A stretch of DNA of 5,858 bases from Holosporales bacterium (GTDB taxonomy: Bacteria > Pseudomonadota > Alphaproteobacteria > Caedimonadales > UBA9215). Both the position numbers and the translations under genes were made by a program. The notes under the pieces were generated by a model that did no database searches, had not been told where the DNA came from, and worked only from the letters and a program-made list of their open reading frames with translations. The stretch is taken from positions 1-5,858 of the forward strand of contig DOCA01000186.1 in the NCBI GenBank assembly GCA_003503995.1, given 5' to 3'. Shown here piece by piece: positions 1 through 5,858 of this stretch (positions within the stretch are counted from its first letter, which is position 1; each line of letters begins with the position of its first letter).

Positions 1-2346
1 TGCAGCCCAATCTCGTGAAGAGCCCGTGCCATATTCCTTGCCGCCAAAAATAACCAGAGGAACACCCTCTTCTTTGTACTTCATGGCTGCATCATAAATG
101 GAAAGAGGCTCTCCAGCTGGCATGTGTTTTGTATACCCCCCTTTCTTATCGGGACGCATTTCATTGCTTAAACGAACATTGGCAAAAGTGCCTCGCATCA
201 TCACTTCATGATTACCGCGTCGTGACCCAAAAGAGTTAAAATCAGCCCGAATAACCTTATGATCTTGGAGGTACGCGCCTGCCGGTCCGTCTTCCTTAAT
301 CGCTCCAGCAGGAGAAATATGATCCGTTGTGATACTATCGCCAAGCACGGCTAAAACACGAGCACTTTTGACATCCTGCAAAACTGGCTTAGATGTTGAA
401 ATTCCTTCAAAGAATGTTGGTAATTTCACATAGGTACTTTGGGAATCCCAATCATAGGTCAAGGAAGACGCATCAGGAAGAGAGCGCCATTCTGCATCAC
501 CATCAAAGACATTCCCATAGCGTTCTTTAAACATTCCTGACGTAATACAGGTATCAACCTTTGCTTGGATCTCAGCATTTGTGGGCCAAATATCTTTAAG
601 GTAAACAGGGTTGCCATTGGGGTCCATCCCAAGGGGATCTGTCGTTAAGTTTTTACGCAATGTGCCAGCCAAGGCATACGCAACCACCAACATAGGAGAG
701 GCTAAATAATTCAATTTCACATGGGGGTGAACACGTCCCTCAAAATTTCGATTTCCCGAAAGAACGGCTCCAACAGCAAGGTTTTTATCTTGAATCGCCT
801 TGGTAATATCCTCTTGAAGAGGGCCTGAATTTCCAATACACGTTGTGCAACCATAGCCAACAAGAGTGAATCCAAGGTCGTCTAAAGGCTTCTGCAAATT
901 CGCTTTCTCAAGGTAATCGGTCACAACCTGAGAACCCGGTGCAAGGCTGGTTTTAACCCATGGCTTTACTTGCAAACCTTTCTCTAGGGCCTTTTGAGCA
1001 ACAAGTCCTGCTCCCAACATCACCGACGGATTTGACGTATTGGTGCAACTAGTAATAGCTGCAATAACAACATCAGCGCTATGTAAATCAAAATCATGGC
1101 CATCAACCGTTAGGGGCACTGAAAGATCAGCTGAGGCTTTCTCAGCTTCCATAGCCTTTTGGGCCGACACAACCATATCGGACAAAAGAACTTTGTCTTG
1201 AGGGCGTTTGGGTCCTGCAAGAGCAGGCTGTATGGTCGACATATCAAGCTCAAGAGTTTCACTAAAAACAGGGTCTGGAGAATCAGCATTTCGCCACATT
1301 CCTTGAGCTCTTGCATAGTCTTCCACCAATTGAATACGATGTTCATCACGCCCTGTAAAACGTAAATAGCGGATGGTTTCCTTGTCAATGGGGAAGATAC
1401 CACAGGTCGCGCCATATTCCGGTGCCATGTTAGAAATTGTTGCACGATCCGCCAAAGTTAAGTGGTCCAAACCGGAACCATAAAATTCAACAAATTTTCC
1501 AACAACGCCTTGAATACGAAGCATTTGCACAACGGCCAGCACAAGGTCCGTTGCCGTTGTTCCCTCAGGAAGCTCACCCGTTAATTTAAATCCAACAACC
1601 TTTGGAATTAACATAGAAATTGGTTGCCCCAGCATAGCTGCTTCGGCTTCAATACCGCCAACACCCCATCCCAAAACACCCAGACCATTAATCATCGTTG
1701 TGTGACTATCAGTTCCAACAAGGGTGTCAGGATAGGCAAAGGTTTCTCCAGCAGATTCTGACGTCCAAATACCTTGAGCCAAATACTCCAAGTTTACTTG
1801 GTGGCAAATCCCTGTTCCTGGAGGGACAACCCGAAAATTATTAAAGGCCGCTTGCCCCCAGCGCAAGAACGAATAACGTTCTCTGTTGCGTTGATATTCT
1901 GCTTTCACATTATACGCGAAAGCGTCTTTTGAACCAAACTTATCCACCATCACAGAGTGATCAATGACAAGGTCAACAGGCGTCAAGGGATTAATGGCTG
2001 TGGGATCACCTCCCATCCCTTGAAAGGCTTCTCGCATGGCTGCCAAATCAACGACTGCAGGCACACCCGTAAAGTCCTGCATCAAAACACGGGCTGGGCG
2101 ATAAGCAATTTCACGAGTCGACTTTCGCGCCTTAAGCCACGCACCTATAGCTTTTACATCTTCTACTTCAACGGTGCGGCCATCCTCAAAACGCAGCAAG
2201 TTTTCGAGAAGAATCTTCAAAGAATAAGGAAGTTGTGAGAGATCACCAATGGTTTTTTCAGCCTCCATCAAGCTGTAATAAGAATAGTCTTTTCCATCTA
2301 CGGCTAGTGTTTTTTTTGTCTTAAGAGAATCGATTCCGGCCTTCAT
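1..2346 (-). CDS. acnA: Aconitate hydratase A (aconitase), 3' end cut off by window edge
   Basis: This gene encodes the cytosolic [4Fe-4S] enzyme that interconverts citrate and isocitrate through cis-aconitate in the TCA cycle. The frame is open from the ATG at 2346 to base 1 without a stop, giving 782 residues; AcnA/IRP1-type enzymes are near 890-900, so about 110 C-terminal residues lie outside the window. Cluster ligands are visible: Cys434 in the ITSCTNT motif, and Cys500 and Cys503 in GYGCTTCIGNSG. Other active-site blocks are MQDFTGVP (Gln90, Asp91), CHQVNLE (His182), TDSHTT (213-217), GSRRGN (707-712), GDSITTDHISPAG (669-681) and GSSRDW at 775-780, with Ser776/Ser777 and Arg778. The start is supported by the strong AGGTGAGG site 7 nt upstream. 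No frameshift was seen. The family is certain. The symbol acnA fits the long IRP1-like form rather than AcnB, which has a different domain order. Confidence 0.97.
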   Translation of the reverse strand, partial: MKAGIDSLKTKKTLAVDGKDYSYYSLMEAEKTIGDLSQLPYSLKILLENLLRFEDGRTVEVEDVKAIGAWLKARKSTREIAYRPARVLMQDFTGVPAVVDLAAMREAFQGMGGDPTAINPLTPVDLVIDHSVMVDKFGSKDAFAYNVKAEYQRNRERYSFLRWGQAAFNNFRVVPPGTGICHQVNLEYLAQGIWTSESAGETFAYPDTLVGTDSHTTMINGLGVLGWGVGGIEAEAAMLGQPISMLIPKVVGFKLTGELPEGTTATDLVLAVVQMLRIQGVVGKFVEFYGSGLDHLTLADRATISNMAPEYGATCGIFPIDKETIRYLRFTGRDEHRIQLVEDYARAQGMWRNADSPDPVFSETLELDMSTIQPALAGPKRPQDKVLLSDMVVSAQKAMEAEKASADLSVPLTVDGHDFDLHSADVVIAAITSCTNTSNPSVMLGAGLVAQKALEKGLQVKPWVKTSLAPGSQVVTDYLEKANLQKPLDDLGFTLVGYGCTTCIGNSGPLQEDITKAIQDKNLAVGAVLSGNRNFEGRVHPHVKLNYLASPMLVVAYALAGTLRKNLTTDPLGMDPNGNPVYLKDIWPTNAEIQAKVDTCITSGMFKERYGNVFDGDAEWRSLPDASSLTYDWDSQSTYVKLPTFFEGISTSKPVLQDVKSARVLAVLGDSITTDHISPAGAIKEDGPAGAYLQDHKVIRADFNSFGSRRGNHEVMMRGTFANVRLSNEMRPDKKGGYTKHMPAGEPLSIYDAAMKYKEEGVPLVIFGGKEYGTGSSRDWAA

Positions 2347-2352
2347 GATACT

Positions 2353-2361
2353 ACCTCACCT
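2353..2361 (-). promoter_or_regulatory. Ribosome binding site of acnA
   Basis: On the minus strand this reads AGGTGAGGT. The GAGG core ends 7 nt before the ATG at 2346. It is the best Shine-Dalgarno sequence in the window and fixes the acnA start. It is clearly stronger than the sites in front of the kinase and the VTT gene, in keeping with a highly expressed housekeeping enzyme. Confidence 0.8.
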
Positions 2362-2378
2362 GTGCTTTTTTACTTAAA

Positions 2379-2406
2379 GTTTTAGACATAGTAGCATGTT
2401 ATTCAA
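2379..2406 (-). promoter_or_regulatory. Weak candidate promoter for acnA
   Basis: The 68-bp gap between the VTT gene and acnA holds a TTGAAT hexamer (2401-2406, 4 of 6 to the sigma-70 -35 consensus), then 16 bp, then TAAAAC (2379-2384, 4 of 6 to the -10). An alternative is the extended -10-like TGCTACTAT (2388-2396), which has no good -35 at the right distance. Both are weak matches in AT-rich DNA. They would give acnA a short leader of some 30-40 nt. The hexamers are seen; that they act as a promoter is a guess. Confidence 0.25.
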
Positions 2407-2414
2407 AGGATTCA

Positions 2415-3098
2415 TTAGTGTTTTTTAAAATATTTAAAGACAACGGGTAGAAGGGAAAGAATACCTAATCCAACAAGCGCTATAAGGATTTCGGGTGTTA
2501 AAATAGAGTGCGCTGAAAAAGTCTCCCCTCGATCAAAAATACTACCGATACCCGTTCCAACGGAAACAAATACAAAGCTGCCTGGAATAATACCAATAAA
2601 CGTTGCAAGAATATAATCTCTAATCTTTACTCCCAAAAAGGCCGGCACAAGATTCACAATAAAAAAGGGAAACAAAGGGACAAGCCTCAGAGTTAATAAG
2701 TAGAAAAAGGCATTGTTTTGAAAACCTTTTCTCATCTTCTCAAGCCATGGTCCTGCCTTTTGTTGCAACATTTCCCCAAGAGCTGTTTTTGCAATTAAAA
2801 AAAGGAGTGTCGCCCCTAGGGTTGCAGCCCCAACAACCAAGGAGGTTCCCAAGATAGTACCAAACAGGAAACCACCCGTGATACTCATTACCGCCCCCCC
2901 AGGTAGAGATAAAGCAACGGCTATAACGTATATAAAAAAGAAGAGAATAATAGAAACGAAAAAATTTTCTTTCACAAAATTTTGCAATAGCAATCTATTT
3001 TCTTGTAGAGCCTCAAAGGTTAAATATGAATGAAGGTCAAAGGCATAAACAAGAGCAATAACTATACCTAAAATACCCAAAGGTACTAATTTTTTCAT
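2415..3098 (-). CDS. TVP38/TMEM64-family membrane protein (VTT / SNARE-associated domain)
   Basis: A 227-residue integral membrane protein with the VTT (DedA-like) fold, a usual length for the family. An N-terminal helix lies at about 4-20, followed by a short soluble stretch, then a hydrophobic helix at 45-64. The first family motif is LPGG (65-68) leading into GGFLFG (75-80), a likely re-entrant loop. A long helix follows at 82-103. The second motif is RLVPLFPFFIVN (138-149), followed by Y162, AT at 165-166 and the IPG turn (171-173). The last helix is at about 202-222, ending in a basic KYFKKH tail. Relatives act in membrane lipid or ion homeostasis, and some DedA/VTT proteins are lipid scramblases or flippases; the bacterial TVP38 group is mostly uncharacterised. 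Its ATG sits inside the kinase stop (ATGA, 4-bp overlap) and lacks a clear Shine-Dalgarno, so translation is probably coupled to the kinase. The substrate is unknown. Confidence 0.9.
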   Translation of the reverse strand: MKKLVPLGILGIVIALVYAFDLHSYLTFEALQENRLLLQNFVKENFFVSIILFFFIYVIAVALSLPGGAVMSITGGFLFGTILGTSLVVGAATLGATLLFLIAKTALGEMLQQKAGPWLEKMRKGFQNNAFFYLLTLRLVPLFPFFIVNLVPAFLGVKIRDYILATFIGIIPGSFVFVSVGTGIGSIFDRGETFSAHSILTPEILIALVGLGILSLLPVVFKYFKKH

Positions 3099-5686
3099 GC
3101 CAATTTCTTTTTAAATTCTTCAAGTTCCTGTTGCAAAAGGGGCAACTCTTTCTCTAAATCATTGTACAGGTCTTGTGCATTTTCAAAACTTTTATTTTGT
3201 CCAAGATTTTCAAGAGCTTGAGATATTGCAATAGCACGGTCTGCATAAAAAATCTTAACAGATCCCTTTAAGGTATGGGACTGCAGCTGTAGCTCAGAGG
3301 CATTTTGAGAGTCAATAGCTTTTTTAATATTAACGACATATTCAAGAGATGTCTTAAGAAATAGATCGATCATATCCGGAATCATTTCCTCATCTCCTTC
3401 AAAGGCTTTCAAAACCCTTTGAGGCTCAAATCTTGTCCCTTTAAACGTAACCACTGTCTTAACAACAGCTGGCGTTGAGGCATGCGTTTTATGTATAGGC
3501 TGAGCAGAAGGTGCCTCAGGATCAGCTCCCGAAGTAACCTGTGGTGTTGCCAAAATCTTTTCCCTGAGCTCAGAGAGAACAATTGGTTTGCTCATGAAAT
3601 CATCCATACCAGCTTTAAAACAACGCTCCCGATCTTCTGACATTGCACTAGCCGTCATTGCAATAATGCGAGGTTTTTCAACACCACTATACGAGCCACT
3701 CTTAAAGCGTTTGCAGATCTCTTTAGTAGCCTCTAAACCATCCATTTGTGGCATCATCATATCCATAAAAATCAAATCATATTGTTTCTTATCAAGAGCC
3801 TCTAATACTTCAAGTCCATTATTAGCCACGTCTGCACCACATCCTATTTTTTTCAAAATACTTAAAGCCACCATTTGGTTAACTCTATTATCTTCTGCCA
3901 GTAAAATCTTCAGACTTCTGTCGTCTAATTCTCCCTGTGCACACTGCTCTTTCTCCTCTAATTTCTGAACATCAATTTGAGATACCTGCTCAAACGGTGC
4001 CTCCAAATAAAAAGTTGCCCCCTTGCCTTCGAGGCTCTTCAGCCACACCTTTCCCCCTATTAAATCTGCTAACTTCATTGAAATAGCCAAGCCTAGCCCC
4101 GTCCCCCCAAATTTACGGCTAGTACTAGAATCGGCCTGACTAAAAGGTTGAAACAAAATATCCATTACATTTTCAGGAATACCAACGCCTGTATCTTCAA
4201 CAGAAAAACGAATAGGAATTAATTTTTCTTGCTCAATTGATGGACTTTCAGGACAGCATAAAATAAGTTTTACGTGCCCCTTCATCGTAAACTTTATAGC
4301 GTTACTTAGGAAATTCAAAAGAACTTGGCGCAAGCGATTTGGATCACTCTTTATATAATCAGGCACTGACTTATGAAATTCTAGCTCAAGCTTTAAATCT
4401 TTGCCTTCTGCTTGAAAACGCACTAAGTCCAAAGTCTCTTTGCACATCTTTCTAAGGTTAAACGGAACCGATTTAATCTCCATTTTCCCAGCTTCAATTT
4501 TAGAAAAATCAAGAATGTCATTAATCACTGTTAATAAGGAGTTGGCACATCCTTTAACAATATTAATTTGTTGCTCCTGCTCTTCATCCAATTTAGTTTC
4601 ACTCAGTAAATTAGCCATGCCAATCACACCATTCATAGGCGTTCTAAGTTCATGGGTCATACTCGCCAAAAAGTTAGATTTTGCTTTTGTTGCCACTTGT
4701 GCCTGTGATAAAGCATGATCTAATTTTTGATTTGTTAAAGCAAGCTCATGACTAATATTTTGGGACTTCATATAGTACGCAATAGCATCTAAACACAACC
4801 CAATAAACGGCAAGATATATCCAAAAATGTTCAAGGCATTTGCCACGTTAAAATAGACATCAGAAACCTTGGAGAACCCAAAAGCAATATAAGACTCAGT
4901 TGCAATTTCTGGGATGATACTTAAAAAAAGTGCATAAGAAAAAAAACTTGGATAGCGGTTATAAAAAGGATAGTAAACAAAAAAAGCAGCTCCCAATAAA
5001 AGGGCAACAGGCACGAAGTCATAAGGATACTTAAGAGTTGCCTCAGGAAAATGCATTTGAGGCACAACAGTTACCTGCAGGCTCCATTGAATCACGGCAT
5101 ATATTATCACGCCAAAAAGAAGAGCAACTGCAGCCACAAAACGTATGCCTTTTTTCTCCAATTTTTCTTGGGGATAATATAAAATAATCATTAAAACTGA
5201 AATGACTAAGCAGGTGCTTAATATACGAGAAATCGTCCAAATAAAGGGGAGCAGTTCTTCTTCATGCGCAGCGGTTTGAACAAAGTGGTCTGCCACAAGC
5301 ACATGAAAAGCATGCATCACTCCAGCACATAAAATAGCAATACCAATGATAGGTATAATAATATTCTTATGAACGCGAAAATACGTAAAAGCAAACAGGG
5401 CTGTAAAAACAGACGCACAAAAAGCAGTCCAACCAAGAAGAGTATGGCTAAACGCGCTTTTTAATTCATTAAAAATAACATTACTATTAATAACAGAAAT
5501 ATCGCCTTGAAAAAAATCTAACGGCAATGTATGAGGTGATATGCCAACTTCCACCCCAAGTGTGTTAAATACAAAAGGAAGAGCAGAAATCCCAAAAACA
5601 ATAGCTATGATAAAGAAAGAAGGGTGTTCAAAGTCACCCTGATTTATTTTTTTCTGTTCATTTTCTGCTTTAAAATCAGTTGACAT
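3095..5686 (-). CDS. Membrane-bound hybrid sensor histidine kinase (HisKA-HATPase-REC-HPt)
   Basis: This 863-residue protein holds three phosphorelay steps. About eight membrane helices span residues 23-305 (near 23-43, 82-103, 108-130, 147-170, 182-202, 223-240, 247-266, 282-305), an even number that puts the kinase in the cytoplasm. A likely signalling helix (306-338) leads to HisKA with phospho-acceptor His345 in SMTHELRTP. The ATPase domain shows the N box NFLSNAIKF (Asn462), G1 box DTGVGI (498-503), F box (512-515) and G2 box GGTGLGL (527-533). The receiver (592-712) has acidic Glu598/Asp599, acceptor Asp642 in FMDMMMP, Thr678 and Lys700. A Pro/Ala/Thr-rich linker (about 713-745) leads to an HPt domain with His804 in SHTLKGS. 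The layout is BarA-like but lacks HAMP or PAS. The sensor region resembles MASE3-type domains; I am not sure of that family name. The signal and the final response regulator are unknown. The start has a modest Shine-Dalgarno. Confidence 0.95.
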   Translation of the reverse strand: MSTDFKAENEQKKINQGDFEHPSFFIIAIVFGISALPFVFNTLGVEVGISPHTLPLDFFQGDISVINSNVIFNELKSAFSHTLLGWTAFCASVFTALFAFTYFRVHKNIIIPIIGIAILCAGVMHAFHVLVADHFVQTAAHEEELLPFIWTISRILSTCLVISVLMIILYYPQEKLEKKGIRFVAAVALLFGVIIYAVIQWSLQVTVVPQMHFPEATLKYPYDFVPVALLLGAAFFVYYPFYNRYPSFFSYALFLSIIPEIATESYIAFGFSKVSDVYFNVANALNIFGYILPFIGLCLDAIAYYMKSQNISHELALTNQKLDHALSQAQVATKAKSNFLASMTHELRTPMNGVIGMANLLSETKLDEEQEQQINIVKGCANSLLTVINDILDFSKIEAGKMEIKSVPFNLRKMCKETLDLVRFQAEGKDLKLELEFHKSVPDYIKSDPNRLRQVLLNFLSNAIKFTMKGHVKLILCCPESPSIEQEKLIPIRFSVEDTGVGIPENVMDILFQPFSQADSSTSRKFGGTGLGLAISMKLADLIGGKVWLKSLEGKGATFYLEAPFEQVSQIDVQKLEEKEQCAQGELDDRSLKILLAEDNRVNQMVALSILKKIGCGADVANNGLEVLEALDKKQYDLIFMDMMMPQMDGLEATKEICKRFKSGSYSGVEKPRIIAMTASAMSEDRERCFKAGMDDFMSKPIVLSELREKILATPQVTSGADPEAPSAQPIHKTHASTPAVVKTVVTFKGTRFEPQRVLKAFEGDEEMIPDMIDLFLKTSLEYVVNIKKAIDSQNASELQLQSHTLKGSVKIFYADRAIAISQALENLGQNKSFENAQDLYNDLEKELPLLQQELEEFKKKLA

Positions 5687-5690
5687 AAAA

Positions 5691-5699
5691 TTTCTCTTT
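5691..5699 (-). promoter_or_regulatory. Ribosome binding site of the histidine kinase gene
   Basis: The minus strand reads AAAGAGAAA, with the GAG core ending 7 nt before the ATG at 5686. It is a modest, purine-rich site in an AT-rich leader, and it supports this start rather than an internal one. It overlaps the right-hand part of a 14-bp palindrome as read on the minus strand. Confidence 0.55.
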
Positions 5700-5709
5700 T
5701 TATAAAAAG
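5696..5709. repeat. 14-bp perfect palindrome in the kinase leader
   Basis: The bases CTTTTTATAAAAAG are identical to their own reverse complement. On the minus strand the final AAAAAG runs straight into the GAGAAA of the ribosome binding site. It could be a binding site for a dimeric repressor or a weak RNA stem near the start. In AT-rich DNA a T-run followed by an A-run also arises easily by chance. The symmetry is certain and the function is not. Confidence 0.45.
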
Positions 5710-5858
5710 GTACTTTTATTGTGCTCTTTTAAAACTTTCGAAATAGTTAACAAACCATAATCACCCTTCTTTTCAGACGGTCTTTATCAAAAAATATTTT
5801 TAAAATTCTAAAAAAATCAGAAAAGCAAACGAAGATTACTATAGTGATTTAGTTTTGA

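Larger units (their letters stand above)
5687..5858 (-). other. AT-rich non-coding leader upstream of the kinase
   Basis: This stretch contains no credible open reading frame on either strand. It is dominated by A and T runs, with a second perfect palindrome AAAAATATTTTT at 5790-5801, a short inverted repeat AGAC-G-GTCT at 5775-5783, and ACTATAGT at 5838-5845. A poor promoter match exists: TTGTTA (5748-5753) and TAAAAG (5726-5731) spaced by 16 bp, each 4 of 6 to sigma-70 consensus. The kinase promoter probably lies here, or beyond the right edge if another gene precedes it. No terminator hairpin for an upstream gene is seen. Confidence 0.4.

Noticed and set aside
1110..1445. A 111-codon minus-strand frame inside acnA, and a 65-codon one at 5043-5240 inside the kinase
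   Set aside because: Both are out-of-frame shadows of genes whose own frames carry clear family motifs through the same bases.
1..2346. Possible frameshift or break in acnA
   Set aside because: The start codon at 2346 and the GGKEYGTGSSRDWAA block at the left edge are in the same phase, and the motifs between run in order without a stop. The gene is only cut by the window edge.
2372..2381. ACTT-A-AAGT inverted repeat beside a run of T as a terminator after the VTT gene
   Set aside because: The stem is only 4 bp of mostly A-T pairs, and the T-run is on the wrong strand for minus-strand transcription.
2347..2414. Riboswitch or structured leader in front of acnA
   Set aside because: The gap is too short and shows no extended complementary arms or recognisable riboswitch core.
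3588..3968. A 126-codon plus-strand frame opposite the kinase receiver domain, and similar plus-strand frames at 4440-4718, 1957-2238 and 1159-1365
   Set aside because: All lie fully inside well-supported minus-strand genes, have no ribosome binding site or recognisable product, and read as antisense shadows.
5771..5781. Minus-strand ACCGTCTGAA resembles the Neisseria DNA uptake sequence GCCGTCTGAA
   Set aside because: It is a single copy with one mismatch, and the genes do not look neisserial. It is most likely chance.

Overview
The window carries three protein genes, all on the minus strand. In transcription order they are a hybrid sensor histidine kinase (5686 to 3095), a TVP38/TMEM64-type VTT-domain membrane protein (3098 to 2415), and the first 782 codons of aconitate hydratase acnA (2346 running off the left edge). 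No RNA gene, mobile element, CRISPR array or tandem repeat is visible.

The organism is probably an alphaproteobacterium with a fairly AT-rich genome. The AcnA N-terminus resembles the alphaproteobacterial AcnA form as I remember it (a lysine-rich start, then LLENLLRFEDG, then RPARVLMQDFTGVPAVVDLAAMREA). The base composition is low in GC: one sampled 60-base line inside acnA is about 43% GC and one inside the kinase about 35%. This would fit the host-associated AT-rich alphaproteobacteria (Holosporales-like or relatives), but the placement is an inference from recollected sequence and not a search result.

Layout. 1-2346: acnA, cut by the window edge and lacking roughly the last 110 residues of a normal AcnA. 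2347-2414: a 68-bp gap with a good Shine-Dalgarno, weak promoter-like hexamers and no terminator hairpin. 2415-3098: VTT-domain protein. 3095-5686: kinase, sharing a 4-bp ATGA stop/start overlap with the VTT gene. 5687-5858: a non-coding, very AT-rich leader for the kinase, with a 14-bp perfect palindrome next to the ribosome binding site.

How they may work together. The kinase has about eight membrane helices resembling MASE-type sensors, then HisKA, HATPase, receiver and HPt domains, so it holds three phosphorelay steps in one chain. It has no response regulator beside it. The VTT gene is almost certainly translated together with it and may act in the same membrane process. acnA is a housekeeping TCA-cycle gene. 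It lies downstream on the same strand, and whether it shares the transcript or has its own promoter cannot be settled from sequence alone. Most of the window is ordinary; the kinase-VTT pairing and the membrane sensor domain are the parts that deserve a second look.
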